Below, in pieces: positions 8,420 through 17,787 of a stretch of 64,000 bases of DNA; positions within the stretch are counted from its first letter, which is position 1, and every line of letters starts with the position of its first letter. This stretch comes from Hyphomicrobium sp. NDB2Meth4 (GTDB lineage Bacteria > Pseudomonadota > Alphaproteobacteria > Rhizobiales > Hyphomicrobiaceae), in the NCBI RefSeq assembly GCF_900117445.1, contig NZ_FPEJ01000001.1, positions 982,501-1,046,500 on the forward strand. The letters run 5' to 3'. The translations under genes were made by a program, and so were the position numbers. The notes beneath the pieces were generated by a model that did no database searches, had not been told where the DNA came from, and saw only the letters and a program-made list of their open reading frames with translations.

Positions 8420-9295
8420 TCAGGGCGCGGTATCGAAATACTTCGCGCCTGTGCCGATTATCTTCGGATCCGGCTCGCCGACAATCTTTGCGTCCTTTCC
8501 TTCGTACTCCGAATGGAAAAGAACCCAGCGGATCGTTTCGAGGCGGGCGCGCCGCTGATCGTTGGCCCTCACCACGATCCACGGCGCTTCTTTAGTGCTG
8601 GTGCGCTTGAAGATCTCGCGCTGCGCGCGCGTGTAGTCGTCCCACTTGTCTATGGCTGCGAGATCGATCTCGGTGATCTTCCAGCGCTTGAACGGATTGT
8701 GCCGTCGCTCATGAAAGCGCTCGAGCTGCATTTCGCGCCCGATCACGAGATAGAATTTGAACAGGTTAGTGCCATCGCGCACCAGCAGCGATTCAAAGTC
8801 CGGCGCCGCTTCCAGGAAGGCCTCCACTTGAGCCAGCGTGCAAAAGCTCATCACCCGCTCGACGCCCGCCCGGTTGTACCAGGAGCGATCGAACAGGACC
8901 ATGTCGCCGGCCGTCGGTAGGTGGCAGACGTAGCGCTGGAAGTACCACTCGCCACGCTCCGTCTCGGTCGGCTTCGTCAGCGCCACTGATCGCGCATGGC
9001 GCGGATTGAGCCGCTCCAGGAAGCGGCGGATGCAACTTCCCTTGCCCGAGGCGTCGCGCCCTTCGAACAGCGCCACAACCCGCTCGCCCTCCGCCTCCAC
9101 AAACGTCTGCAGCTTCAATAGCTCGAGCTGCAGAGCCTCAAGCTGTTCTTCGTAGACCTTCTTTTTCAGCTGCTGGTCATAGGGAAAGCCTCCCGATGTC
9201 AGCGCCTTCTCGATGATCTCCGGCGCCAGCACCGGGTTTTCGATGTCGAACCCATAGGGAAGTGCTGATTTCGCATTGTCGCTCTTGGCATTCAT
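8420..9295 (-). CDS. ppk2: Polyphosphate kinase 2
   Basis: The 291-residue one-domain PPK2 transfers phosphate between polyphosphate and nucleoside di- or triphosphates. It shows the Walker A GRDASGKGS at residues 79-87, the KPTETERGEWYFQRYV segment, and the lid/Walker B FDRSWYNRAGVERVM from 135. Length and motifs fit class I PPK2. It is divergent from phoR, and the gap contains a candidate Pho box, which would tie polyphosphate use to phosphate limitation. Preference for ADP or GDP cannot be told from motifs alone. Confidence 0.95.
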   Translation of the reverse strand: MNAKSDNAKSALPYGFDIENPVLAPEIIEKALTSGGFPYDQQLKKKVYEEQLEALQLELLKLQTFVEAEGERVVALFEGRDASGKGSCIRRFLERLNPRHARSVALTKPTETERGEWYFQRYVCHLPTAGDMVLFDRSWYNRAGVERVMSFCTLAQVEAFLEAAPDFESLLVRDGTNLFKFYLVIGREMQLERFHERRHNPFKRWKITEIDLAAIDKWDDYTRAQREIFKRTSTKEAPWIVVRANDQRRARLETIRWVLFHSEYEGKDAKIVGEPDPKIIGTGAKYFDTAP

Positions 9296-9341
9296 GTCTT
9301 TGGCCCGCCCGGCTGTGTACGATCATCGTAAGGTGAATCGC

Positions 9342-9359
9342 TTGACGTCAGACTGTCAT
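9342..9359 (+). promoter_or_regulatory. Candidate Pho box between ppk2 and phoR
   Basis: TTGACGTCAGACTGTCAT fits the PhoB consensus CTGTCAY-N4-CTGTCAY with a perfect second half and four of seven positions in the first. TATGAT, 13 bp downstream at 9373-9378, could be the phoR -10. On the other strand a TACGAT near 9325 is spaced to use the same box for ppk2. If so, an ATG at 9358 overlaps the operator and is not the phoR start. Confidence 0.5.
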
Positions 9360-9396
9360 GTTTGAAAGGCGTTATGATCCCCGGTATTTAGCAGCA

Positions 9397-10794
9397 ATGG
9401 CGTTATCGAATGATCGAAAGCCCGGATGGAAGATGTCGTTAGGTGCGGTGCTCGCCGGGATACGCTGGACCGAGCGCAGGGCCGAGTTCGAGACTTGGGC
9501 GGCTGAGGAATGGTGCTCTGGCAAACGCCGTTTGGCAGCGCGCTGGATGCCAGTCGCCGCTGCCATAGCTATATTCGCAGTTCTCGTCCTATTCGGTGCA
9601 CTCGGCTCGCTCGCAGCCATCATCGCTACACTTTCCTTGATGTTCGCAGCCGCGATATGGCCGCTCGACGCGAGCACCATCATCGACGCACTCGCAGGGA
9701 CGCCGACAATGGATGTTGGGGTACGTGTCACGGAAGAAAAGCGTAACAGCTGGCGCGCTGTCGTCGATGCGATCCCAACGGCCGCTCTGGCCCTCGACGC
9801 GGCCGGAACGCTGTTGCACCACAATCGCCTGGCGGCCGAGATGTTCCCGAAGACCCGTGACGGCATGCCAATGAGTCAGGTCTCGCGCAGCCCCGATCTG
9901 CTCGTTGCCGTCGATCAGGCATTGTTTGGCGACGAGGATCGCATCGACGTCGAGTTGATCGAACGGGTGCCGGTCGAGCGCCGCATAGCCGCCACGGTAT
10001 CGCGTCTAGCGGGCTCTTCCCGCCCCTCGGCACCGCATGTGCTCGTCACCTTCCGCGACCTGACCGAGCAAGACCGCCTTGGCCAGATGCGCACGGACTT
10101 CGTCGCCAACGCCAGCCACGAGCTGCGTACTCCGCTCGCCTCCTTGCGCGCCTTTGTTGAGACCCTGCAGGGCCCGGCGCGGGACGACGCCAACGCCCGC
10201 AAGCGCTTCCTGCAATTGATGGCCAGCCAGGCCGAGCGCATGACCCGCCTGATCGACGACCTCCTTTCCCTCAGCCGTGTCGAGATGCGTGTTCACCTCC
10301 CGCCGCGCGGCATCGTCGACCTCAACGAGACCGCCGCTTACGTCTGCCAGTCGCTGGAGCCCGTCGCCGAAGCGGCCAAAGCCAAAGTGAACCTCGTTCG
10401 CGATGACGCACCTGCGCGCATCCGTGCCGACCGGGAGGAAATCGTCCAAGTCCTCCAGAACCTCATCCAGAACTCGATCAAGTATGGCCGCGAAGGCGGC
10501 GCCATCGAGGTCCGCGTCGGGCGCGACGCTCCGCGCAGCTCGGGGAGCAACAAAGTCTGGGTCAGCGTCACCGATGAGGGCCATGGCATCGCCCCGGAGC
10601 ACCTGCCGCGCCTCACCGAGCGGTTTTACCGGGTGAATGTCGCCTCCAGCCGCGAGAAGGGCGGCACCGGGCTTGGTCTCGCCATCGTCAAGCACATCCT
10701 CAATCGCCATCGCGCCGAGTTGCGTATCGCCTCGCGCCTCGGCGTCGGCTCGACCTTCACGGCAATTTTCGACGAGCTTGGCGGAAATTCTTGA
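9397..10794 (+). CDS. phoR: Phosphate regulon sensor histidine kinase PhoR
   Basis: The kinase has a hydrophobic pair of helices near its N-terminus, a PAS-like domain (VDAIPTAALALDAAG onward), and a dimerisation domain with the phospho-accepting His encoded at 10117 (ASHELRTPLASL). A HATPase domain follows with NLIQNSIKYG, DEGHGI and GTGLGLAIVKHIL. It should phosphorylate PhoB when phosphate is scarce, with PhoU and the Pst transporter as input. Start candidates are 9358, 9397 and 9433; 9358 overlaps the likely Pho box and none has a strong ribosome site. It heads the pst-pho cluster. Confidence 0.93.
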   Translation: MALSNDRKPGWKMSLGAVLAGIRWTERRAEFETWAAEEWCSGKRRLAARWMPVAAAIAIFAVLVLFGALGSLAAIIATLSLMFAAAIWPLDASTIIDALAGTPTMDVGVRVTEEKRNSWRAVVDAIPTAALALDAAGTLLHHNRLAAEMFPKTRDGMPMSQVSRSPDLLVAVDQALFGDEDRIDVELIERVPVERRIAATVSRLAGSSRPSAPHVLVTFRDLTEQDRLGQMRTDFVANASHELRTPLASLRAFVETLQGPARDDANARKRFLQLMASQAERMTRLIDDLLSLSRVEMRVHLPPRGIVDLNETAAYVCQSLEPVAEAAKAKVNLVRDDAPARIRADREEIVQVLQNLIQNSIKYGREGGAIEVRVGRDAPRSSGSNKVWVSVTDEGHGIAPEHLPRLTERFYRVNVASSREKGGTGLGLAIVKHILNRHRAELRIASRLGVGSTFTAIFDELGGNS

Positions 10795-10858
10795 TCCGGG
10801 CTAAATCCGCCCTGGGCCCTGCGACATGCGTGCAAATCTAGAATAGACAAACAAGTTC

Positions 10859-10876
10859 AACGCATTAACCTGTCAC
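10859..10876 (+). promoter_or_regulatory. Possible Pho box upstream of pstS
   Basis: A perfect half-site CTGTCAC at 10870-10876 is preceded, 11 bp upstream, by a weak half-site (AACGCAT, 10859-10865) matching only in its last three bases. A TATAGC at 10882 is too close for a canonical -10. This is weaker than the 9342 site, but its place before pstS makes it plausible. Confidence 0.3.
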
Positions 10877-10933
10877 TAAAGTATAGCTGCATTGGTCTAT
10901 CTAAGCCCCACGGCGCAAAGGCGCCGGGCGGGG

Positions 10934-10980
10934 GGAGGTTACGAGGTGCGGGTAGGCCGCACGCCCCGTTAGTCACCTCC
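10934..10980 (+). other. Structured leader of pstS mRNA
   Basis: Outer arms GGAGGT (10934-10939) and ACCTCC (10975-10980) enclose a hairpin GTGCGG-gtagg-CCGCAC (10946-10962). The outer 3' arm ends 17 bp before the GTG start of pstS. It could stabilise the 5' end or influence translation. No T-run follows, so it is not a terminator. Confidence 0.35.
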
Positions 10981-10997
10981 AGGATCAGGAGATCAGT

Positions 10998-12053
10998 GTG
11001 AGCAACAAGCTTATCGCCATGACGGCCGCGGCGGCCGTCGTTGGCTCGTTCGCGTTCGCCGGCGCTGCCGTCGCCCGCGACCAGATTCGCATTGTCGGAT
11101 CGTCGACGGTTTACCCCTTCACCACCGCGGTTGCCGAGCAGTTCGGCAAGTCTGGCGCCGGCAAGACCCCGGTCGTCGAGTCGACGGGCACCGGCGGCGG
11201 CATGAAGCTGTTTTGCGCCGGCGTTGGCGAAGCCAATCCTGACATCACGAACGCCTCCCGCGCCATCAAGAAGGGCGAGTTCGAGGACTGCCAGAAGAAC
11301 GGCGTCAAGGACATCGTCGAGATCAAGGTTGGCATCGACGGTCTGACCATTGCTCAGTCGAAGAACGGCGCTGACACCAACCTCACCCGTCAGCAGGTGT
11401 TCCAGGCTCTTGCCGAGCAGGTTCCGGATAAGGACGGCAAGCTCATCCCGAACCCCTACAAGAAGTGGTCGGAGATTGACCCCTCGCTCCCCGACGTGAA
11501 GATCGAGGTTCTCGGCCCGCCCCCGACCTCTGGCACGCGCGACTCCTTCCATGAGCTGTTCATGGAAAAGGGCGCCGAGGCTTTCCCGACGCTTAAGGCT
11601 CTCAAGAAGGCCGACTCCAAGGCATTCGACAAGGTGTGGAAGTCGATCCGTAAGGACGGCGCCTATGTCGAGGCTGGCGAAAACGACAACGTGATCGTCC
11701 AGAAGCTCGAAGCCAACAAGGACGCATACGGCATCTTCGGTTATTCGTTCCTGGAAGAGAATGGCGCCAACCTCAAGGGCGTGTCGATCGAGGGTGTTGA
11801 GCCCGAGTATGACGCGATCTCGGCTGGCAAGTACAAGGGCGCCCGTCCGCTCTTCATCTACGTGAAGAAGCAGCACGTCGGCGTCGTGCCCGGCATCGAC
11901 AAGTTCGTCGAGGAGTACGTCTCCGAGAAGGCGATGTCGAAGGACGGCTACCTTGCTCGCAAGGGCCTCGTTGCTCTTCCCAAGGAAGAAGCTGACAAGG
12001 TTCGCGAATCGGCGATCGGCATGAAGACGCTGTCGGCTGACCTCGTGAACTAA
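10998..12053 (+). CDS. pstS: Phosphate ABC transporter substrate-binding protein PstS
   Basis: The 351-residue periplasmic phosphate-binding protein has a Sec signal peptide (about residues 1-25, ending AGAAVA-RD). Phosphate-binding segments are IVGSSTVYPFT near the mature N-terminus, ESTGTGGGMKLF, and GPPPTSGTRDSF. It hands phosphate to PstCA. The start is GTG 10998 with AGGAGA upstream. A hairpin follows the stop, which would lower pstCAB expression relative to pstS. Codon use is strongly biased (AAG, CTC), as expected for an abundantly made protein. Confidence 0.97.
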   Translation: MSNKLIAMTAAAAVVGSFAFAGAAVARDQIRIVGSSTVYPFTTAVAEQFGKSGAGKTPVVESTGTGGGMKLFCAGVGEANPDITNASRAIKKGEFEDCQKNGVKDIVEIKVGIDGLTIAQSKNGADTNLTRQQVFQALAEQVPDKDGKLIPNPYKKWSEIDPSLPDVKIEVLGPPPTSGTRDSFHELFMEKGAEAFPTLKALKKADSKAFDKVWKSIRKDGAYVEAGENDNVIVQKLEANKDAYGIFGYSFLEENGANLKGVSIEGVEPEYDAISAGKYKGARPLFIYVKKQHVGVVPGIDKFVEEYVSEKAMSKDGYLARKGLVALPKEEADKVRESAIGMKTLSADLVN

Positions 12054-12061
12054 GCTTGAGT

Positions 12062-12101
12062 GAAGGTCACCGCTGGAAAATATTCAGCGGTGGCCTTCTT
12101 T
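12062..12101 (+). terminator. Hairpin between pstS and pstC (partial terminator or mRNA stabiliser)
   Basis: GAAGGTCACCGCTG (12062-12075) pairs with CAGCGGTGGCCTTC (12085-12098), 14 bp with one wobble and a 9-base AT-rich loop, followed by TTTC. It sits 9 bp after the pstS stop and 65 bp before pstC. Such hairpins after periplasmic-binding-protein genes limit read-through or protect the upstream mRNA. Confidence 0.7.
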
Positions 12102-12166
12102 CACTCGCGCTACGCTACGCTTAGAAAGTCCGTCGCTGCGCCCTAACGGCTAAGAAGCGAGTTGAC

Positions 12167-13558
12167 ATGTCCGGCTACTATTTCGTCACGATGGCGGTTC
12201 TGGTTCTCATCGCCTTCCTTGTTTCTCGCGCCCAAGCGGGACGACTAATCAAAGGTGGCGTTGGACAACTGCATTCGTTGCCGAACTACCATGGACTTTT
12301 TGCAGCTTCGGCCGTGTTCGTGCCGATGCTACTCATCTACGTCGTCGGCGTACCGCTGCTGGAAAAATTTGCCCAGGCGCAGGCGCTCTCATTCTTTGGT
12401 GCGGAGACCGCGAGCGACGCCTTGCATCGAGGCGCAACGCTCCGAGACATCCACAACCTCGTTGCCGGCCAGTACTCTGGCACGCCATCGGACTCGCTCG
12501 TTGAAGCTGCGCGCAGCATGAAATCCACACTCTGGTGGGGTAACGCGCTCATCTTCGGCGGAGGAGTCCTTGCGGCTCTCGTAGCCATTGGCCTCAGTCT
12601 GGGCCGGGTCAGTGTCGCGTTCAGAGCGCGCAATCACTTCGAGCGCTTAGTCGTTCTCGTGCTCATGTTGTGCGCGGCCGTCGCCGTGCTGACGACGATC
12701 GGGATCGTGTTTTCGGTGCTCTACGAGACGATCCGCTTCTTCTTCGACCCGAGTCTGAAGGGCCGCCCAACTGTCACTGAATTCTTGTTCGGCACAGAGT
12801 GGAACCCGCAGGCGGCGATGCGCGCTGATCAGGGTGACATCAAGACTGCCTATGGCTTCATTCCGCTTCTGACTGGCACACTTCTGATCACGCTCATTGC
12901 AATTCTCGTTGCCGGTCCTCTGGGGCTGTTCTCCGCCGTCTACCTATCTGAGTACGCGACCGCGCGGTTCCGTGCCTGGGCGAAGCCGATACTAGAGATC
13001 TTGGCGGGCATCCCAACTGTGGTCCTGGGCTTTTTCGCGGCTCTGACCGTTGCTCCGCTGATCCGCGGTTGGGGCGCATATTTCGGATTGGACGTTGCTT
13101 CGGAATCGGCTCTCGCGGCCGGTCTCGTCATGGGGATGATGATCATCCCATTCATCTCGTCTCTATCCGATGACGTGATCAACGCTGTGCCCCAGTCCCT
13201 TCGCGATGGTGCCTACGCCATGGGGGCGACGAAATCGGAAACGATCAAGCAGGTGGTCCTTCCCGCCGCTCTGCCCGGTATCGTATCCGCCTTCATGCTC
13301 GCGATCAGTCGTGCCATCGGTGAGACGATGATCGTGGTTATGGCTGCTGGCCTAGCCGCGAACCTCACCTTCAATCCGCTTGAGGCGGTGACGACCATCA
13401 CCGTGCAGATCAAGACCATTCTCGTTGGCGATCAGGAATTCGACAGCGCCAAGACTCTGGCAGCTTTCGCTCTAGGCTTCGTACTCTTCTTCGTCACTCT
13501 GGTTTTCAACATCATCGCCCTGACCATCGTTCGTAGGTATCGAGAGGAATATGACTGA
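12167..13558 (+). CDS. pstC: Phosphate ABC transporter permease PstC
   Basis: The 463-residue inner-membrane permease is longer than E. coli PstC because of an N-terminal extension. This carries two or three extra helices and a periplasmic segment (residues 1-200), as in many alphaproteobacterial homologues. The conserved permease core begins near TAYGFIPLLTGTLLITLIAI. It contains the EAA loop (DGAYAMGATKSETIKQVVLPAALPG) that contacts PstB. The stop overlaps the pstA start by 8 bp, so the two permeases are translationally coupled. Confidence 0.95.
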   Translation: MSGYYFVTMAVLVLIAFLVSRAQAGRLIKGGVGQLHSLPNYHGLFAASAVFVPMLLIYVVGVPLLEKFAQAQALSFFGAETASDALHRGATLRDIHNLVAGQYSGTPSDSLVEAARSMKSTLWWGNALIFGGGVLAALVAIGLSLGRVSVAFRARNHFERLVVLVLMLCAAVAVLTTIGIVFSVLYETIRFFFDPSLKGRPTVTEFLFGTEWNPQAAMRADQGDIKTAYGFIPLLTGTLLITLIAILVAGPLGLFSAVYLSEYATARFRAWAKPILEILAGIPTVVLGFFAALTVAPLIRGWGAYFGLDVASESALAAGLVMGMMIIPFISSLSDDVINAVPQSLRDGAYAMGATKSETIKQVVLPAALPGIVSAFMLAISRAIGETMIVVMAAGLAANLTFNPLEAVTTITVQIKTILVGDQEFDSAKTLAAFALGFVLFFVTLVFNIIALTIVRRYREEYD

Positions 13559-15284
13559 TATCACCGCCTCAGATGCCGCACGCGTGCGGCGGGTCGATGT
13601 GACTTCGTCGGCCGCAAAGGCCCGAATTCGAGCCCGTTACCGCCGTGAGGCGCGCTTCAAGCTGTATGGTCTTGCTGCGCTTTCACTCGCCGCCGTCTTT
13701 GTGGTGGTGCTCATTGGTGACGTTCTCAGCCGCGGGTTGCCTGCCTTCTGGCAGTATTCGCTCGTGCTCGACGTGCACGTCGACCCTGCCGCTGTCTCAT
13801 CGGGCGGGAAGGTCGACGAGGCCAGCATTCGTTCAGCGGATTTCTATCCGCTCACGAAGGCCGCGCTGGAATCGATGTTTCCCGGCGAATTGAGCCGTAA
13901 GGCCCAGAAGCAGCTGGTCCGTCTTGTGAGCACAGACGCCGCGATGCCGCTGCGCGACGAGCTGGTTGCGAATCCAAGTCTCGTTGGCACAACCGTCAAG
14001 ACACCTCTGATTCTGTCGGCCACTTCTGACCTCTACTATAAAGGCGCCGGCACACAGATCGAATCTCGCGAGATGCGAGGGATCGCGACTCCCAGCGGGA
14101 CGTCGGGCGAGATCACTGTTCTAAGCTCGGCTAATGATTTCGCCGACGCACTGGTCCACTTGAAGCAGCGGATCGCCGAGCAGGCGAGAAGCCTTCGCTC
14201 AGAAGCAGATCGACTGGAGCTGTTTGCGGGCGACACGGTAACCGCGAGGGTCAAGGCTCTCCGCGATGAGGCTGAGAAACTGCAGCAGCGCGTGGACCAG
14301 CCCAAAGTCGAAGAAGAACTCGACAATAAGATGCCGAGCCTTCTGATCGCCATCGATGGCGGCCTGATGAAGATCACCAAGCTCAGTGATGTCTCGGCCA
14401 CGGGTATTGTGCTGCTGCCCCTGCGCTCGACGGACGAGGCAAAGCCCGGCACCTGGCAGCTCGTGACCTACGAGACGCCCGAGAGCAACCGCAAGGTGAC
14501 GGACCAGGATGTCGCCTTCTTGGAGCGCTTCAAGCAGCTTGGCCACGTCGAACAATCCTTCAATTGGACTTTCCTCACGGCCGGCGACAGCCGTGAGCCG
14601 GAACTCGCCGGCATCCGAGGCGCGCTCGTCGGCACTGCCCTGACGCTTGTTGTTACGCTCGTTCTCTGCCTGCCGATCGGCGTCATGGCCGCGATCTATC
14701 TTGAGGAGTTTGCGCCCAAAGGCAGGCTTACCGACATCATTGAAGTGAACATCAATAACCTTGCGGCCGTTCCCTCGATCGTTTTCGGTCTGCTTGGTTT
14801 GGCGGTGTTCCTTAACTTCTTCGGCATGCCGCGATCCGCCCCGTTGGTAGGCGGCATCACTCTTGGACTTCTCGTCCTTCCGACGATCATCATCGCCTCG
14901 CGCGCTGCGCTCAAAGCCGTGCCGCCATCGATCAAAGAGGCTGCGCTTGGCGTCGGCGCCTCGCATCAACAGGCGATCTTCCATCATGTGCTGCCACTAG
15001 CGATGCCGGGCATCATGACGGGCACGATCATTGGCATGGCGCACGCCCTCGGCGAGACAGCACCCCTCCTGATGATTGGCATGATCGCCTTCATCGTGGA
15101 TATTCCTCATGGCTTTACAGATGCTGCCACCGTGCTGCCGGTCCAGATCTATCTTTGGTCGGATCTGCCTGAAGTAGCATTCAAGTCCAAGACGGCAGCG
15201 GCAATCATCGTGCTGCTGATGTTCCTGTTCGTGATGAATGGCGCCGCGATCTGGCTGCGCAAAAGATTCGAGAGACGTTGGTAA
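13551..15284 (+). CDS. pstA: Phosphate ABC transporter permease PstA
   Basis: The 577-residue permease pairs with PstC. The first membrane helix (about 38-62) is followed by a roughly 280-residue periplasmic insertion with a predicted coiled coil ([19 protein letters not shown] onward) before the six-helix core starting near [15 protein letters not shown]. The EAA loop is visible in [27 protein letters not shown]. coli PstA is about 300 residues, so nearly half of this protein is insertion. ATG 13551 lies inside the end of pstC with GAGAGG upstream. Confidence 0.94.
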   Translation: MTDITASDAARVRRVDVTSSAAKARIRARYRREARFKLYGLAALSLAAVFVVVLIGDVLSRGLPAFWQYSLVLDVHVDPAAVSSGGKVDEASIRSADFYPLTKAALESMFPGELSRKAQKQLVRLVSTDAAMPLRDELVANPSLVGTTVKTPLILSATSDLYYKGAGTQIESREMRGIATPSGTSGEITVLSSANDFADALVHLKQRIAEQARSLRSEADRLELFAGDTVTARVKALRDEAEKLQQRVDQPKVEEELDNKMPSLLIAIDGGLMKITKLSDVSATGIVLLPLRSTDEAKPGTWQLVTYETPESNRKVTDQDVAFLERFKQLGHVEQSFNWTFLTAGDSREPELAGIRGALVGTALTLVVTLVLCLPIGVMAAIYLEEFAPKGRLTDIIEVNINNLAAVPSIVFGLLGLAVFLNFFGMPRSAPLVGGITLGLLVLPTIIIASRAALKAVPPSIKEAALGVGASHQQAIFHHVLPLAMPGIMTGTIIGMAHALGETAPLLMIGMIAFIVDIPHGFTDAATVLPVQIYLWSDLPEVAFKSKTAAAIIVLLMFLFVMNGAAIWLRKRFERRW

Positions 15285-15307
15285 GAAGTTCAACAACCGA
15301 GGCACTC

Positions 15308-16129
15308 ATGCATACCCTGGTCGACAAGCACGCCGACGCGGTCGTGCACGCTAACTTGGCTGCTGGACTTTCGACTCCGAAGGTCAGCGCTAAGGACGTA
15401 AACGTATACTACGGCGAGAAGCGCGCGCTGATGGACGTATCGGTCGACATCCCCGATCGCGGCGTGATGTCTTTCATTGGCCCATCTGGTTGCGGAAAGT
15501 CGACATTCCTGCGCTGCATCAATCGCATGAACGACACCATTCCTATTTGCCGCGTGACGGGCAAGATCACCATCGACAACCAGGACATCTACGACCCGAA
15601 GCTCGACGTTGTGCAACTTCGCGCTCGCGTCGGCATGGTGTTCCAGAAGCCGAACCCGTTTCCCAAGTCGATCTACGAGAACGTTGCGTACGGCCCGCGC
15701 ATTCACGGACTTAGCCACTCCAAGGCCGACCTCGACGAAATCGTGCAGTCGAGCCTGGAGAAGGCTGGCCTGTGGAAGGAGGTTAAGGACCGCTTGAATG
15801 AGAGCGGTACGGGTATGTCAGGCGGTCAGCAGCAGCGCCTTTGCATTGCGCGCGCCATCGCCGTCAATCCTGAGGTGATCCTCATGGACGAGCCGTGCTC
15901 CGCCCTCGACCCGATCGCCACCGCCCGAATCGAAGAGTTGATCGACGAGTTGCGCAAGAACTTCTGCATCATCATCGTCACCCACTCGATGCAGCAGGCG
16001 GCCCGTGTTTCGCAGCGTACAGCGTTCTTCCACCTCGGCACCCTTGTCGAAGAAGGACCAACCACCGAGATCTTCACGAACCCCAAGGACAAGCGCACGC
16101 AGGACTACATCACAGGGCGATTTGGCTGA
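15308..16129 (+). CDS. pstB: Phosphate ABC transporter ATP-binding protein PstB
   Basis: The 273-residue ATPase energises PstCA. It has Walker [10 protein letters not shown], the Q-loop [17 protein letters not shown] typical of PstB, the signature LSGGQQQR-type motif ([16 protein letters not shown]), Walker [14 protein letters not shown] and the switch His in [11 protein letters not shown] 15308 is preferred over a TTG at 15278 that overlaps pstA. About 30 unconserved residues precede the ABC core. PhoU follows. Confidence 0.97.
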   Translation: MHTLVDKHADAVVHANLAAGLSTPKVSAKDVNVYYGEKRALMDVSVDIPDRGVMSFIGPSGCGKSTFLRCINRMNDTIPICRVTGKITIDNQDIYDPKLDVVQLRARVGMVFQKPNPFPKSIYENVAYGPRIHGLSHSKADLDEIVQSSLEKAGLWKEVKDRLNESGTGMSGGQQQRLCIARAIAVNPEVILMDEPCSALDPIATARIEELIDELRKNFCIIIVTHSMQQAARVSQRTAFFHLGTLVEEGPTTEIFTNPKDKRTQDYITGRFG

Positions 16130-16218
16130 TGCTACGCGCATTCCTCCCCTTCGGCCGCCAGCCGGCCGCCGCACCAACACAACCAGCCCGAGCCCCCCGT
16201 CCGGCAGGAGAATCCCCC

Positions 16219-16929
16219 ATGAACGAGCACACCGTAAAATCATACGAAGAAGAGCTGGCGCTGCTCGACAAGAAGATCGCGCAGATGGGCGGCATGGCTG
16301 AGCAGCTGCTTGGGCAGTCCCTCGGCGCGCTTGAGCGCCGCGATCCCCAGCTCGCCGAGGATGTCGTCCTCGCCGACAAGCAGATCGACGCTCTCGAGCG
16401 CGACATCGAAGAGCAGGTCATCTCCATGATCGCGCGTCGTCAGCCGATGGCCGACGACCTGCGCCACATCATGGGCGCGCTACGCATCACCACCGACCTC
16501 GAGCGCATCGGCGACCTCGCCAAGAATATCGCCAAGCGTGCATTGGCGATCGCCGATGAATCGCACCCCAAGCCGCTCATGTCCGGCATCCGCCACATGG
16601 TGGAACTCGCCCTGCATCAGCTTAAAGAGGTTCTCGACGCTTACGCCGAGCGTGACGCCGACAAGGCGCTCAACGTCTGGCGCAACGACGCCGAGATCGA
16701 CGCGATGTACAACTCGCTGTTCCGCGAGCTGCTCACCTACATGATGGAGGATCCGCGTAACATCGGCATCTCCACGCACCTGCTCTTCGGCGCCAAGAAC
16801 ATCGAGCGCGTCGGCGATCACACCACCAACATCGCCGAAACGGTCCACTTCCTCGTGCGCGGCTTCAACATCACCGACGACCGCCCCAAGGACGATCAGA
16901 CCAGCTCGACGCTGATCTCTGGTTCTTGA
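16219..16929 (+). CDS. phoU: Phosphate signalling complex protein PhoU
   Basis: The 236-residue all-helical protein consists of two PhoU three-helix repeats. Metal-binding E/DxxxD-type motifs are seen in TTDLERIGDLAKNIAKRA and NIERVGDHTTNIAE, one in each half. PhoU links Pst transporter activity to PhoR and represses the regulon when phosphate is ample. ATG 16219 has CAGGAGA upstream. The frame is open further upstream, but that part is Pro-rich and unlike the family. The gene lies between pstB and phoB, as in other Hyphomicrobiales. Confidence 0.96.
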   Translation: MNEHTVKSYEEELALLDKKIAQMGGMAEQLLGQSLGALERRDPQLAEDVVLADKQIDALERDIEEQVISMIARRQPMADDLRHIMGALRITTDLERIGDLAKNIAKRALAIADESHPKPLMSGIRHMVELALHQLKEVLDAYAERDADKALNVWRNDAEIDAMYNSLFRELLTYMMEDPRNIGISTHLLFGAKNIERVGDHTTNIAETVHFLVRGFNITDDRPKDDQTSSTLISGS

Positions 16930-16951
16930 GGGATGAGGCAGGACGACACGA

Positions 16952-17638
16952 ATGTCCGCTAAGGTTCTCATTGTCGAGGATGAAGCGCCGCTCGCCGAGA
17001 TGCTGCGCTACAACCTCGAGTCCGAGGGCTTCCGCGTTTCCCATGCGGAGACCGGCGAGGAAGCGCTGATCCTTCTCGACGAGGATCGGCCCGACCTCGT
17101 TGTCCTCGATTGGATGCTGCCAGGCGTATCCGGCATCGAGCTTTGCCGGCGCCTGCGCTCCAAGCCGGATTCCCGCAACGTGCCGATCCTTATGCTGACG
17201 GCACGCGGCGAGGAGAGCGACCGCATCCGCGGCCTCTCCACCGGCGCCGACGACTATGTGGTGAAGCCCTTCTCTCTTCCTGAGCTGATGGCGCGCGTGA
17301 AGGCCATCCTGCGCCGCACGTCGCCCGATCGCGTCGCCGAGGTGATCAAGATCGGCGACATCGAGCTCGACCGCGCCGCCCATCGCGTCACCCGCGGGCT
17401 GCGTCAGGTTCGTCTCGGACCCACCGAGTTCCGTCTGCTCGAATTCCTGATGGAAAGCTCTGGCCGCGTCCTGTCGCGCACGCAGTTGCTCGACGGCGTA
17501 TGGGGCCGCGATGCCTTCGTCGATGAACGCACCGTGGACGTGCACATCGGCCGCCTGCGCAAGGCGCTGATCCGCGGCAACGAGCGCGACCCGATCCGCA
17601 CGGTCCGCTCCGCCGGTTACGTCTTCGGCGACGCCTAA
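16952..17638 (+). CDS. phoB: Phosphate regulon response regulator PhoB
   Basis: This 228-residue OmpR-family regulator has a receiver domain with the acidic pocket VEDEAP and phospho-acceptor Asp53 in VLDWMLPG, and the conserved Lys in VVKPFS. The winged-helix DNA-binding domain starts near residue 130 and ends DPIRTVRSAGYVF. It should bind Pho boxes such as that at 9342. It is the last gene of the cluster, and a strong hairpin follows. Confidence 0.97.
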   Translation: MSAKVLIVEDEAPLAEMLRYNLESEGFRVSHAETGEEALILLDEDRPDLVVLDWMLPGVSGIELCRRLRSKPDSRNVPILMLTARGEESDRIRGLSTGADDYVVKPFSLPELMARVKAILRRTSPDRVAEVIKIGDIELDRAAHRVTRGLRQVRLGPTEFRLLEFLMESSGRVLSRTQLLDGVWGRDAFVDERTVDVHIGRLRKALIRGNERDPIRTVRSAGYVFGDA

Positions 17639-17734
17639 AGCCAGCATTCACTGCAGGCAAAGAAGGCTTCCCGCGCAGCGCGCGGACGCTTGCGCGCCGT
17701 TCAACGGCTCGCCATGCATGCAGCACAAAAAAGA

Positions 17735-17767
17735 AGCGCGGGTTGGATCCCGCGCTTTTAATTTTTG
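17735..17767. terminator. Bidirectional intrinsic terminator between phoB and gcrA
   Basis: AAGCGCGGG (17735-17743), a TTGGAT loop and CCCGCGCTT (17750-17758) form a 9-bp perfect stem. It is followed by TTTTAATTTTT on the plus strand, and an A-rich run gives a T tail (TTCTTTTTT) on the minus strand. It can end both phoB (plus) and gcrA (minus) transcripts. Confidence 0.88.
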
Positions 17768-17787
17768 GCTTAGTGCCGCGTGACCGC

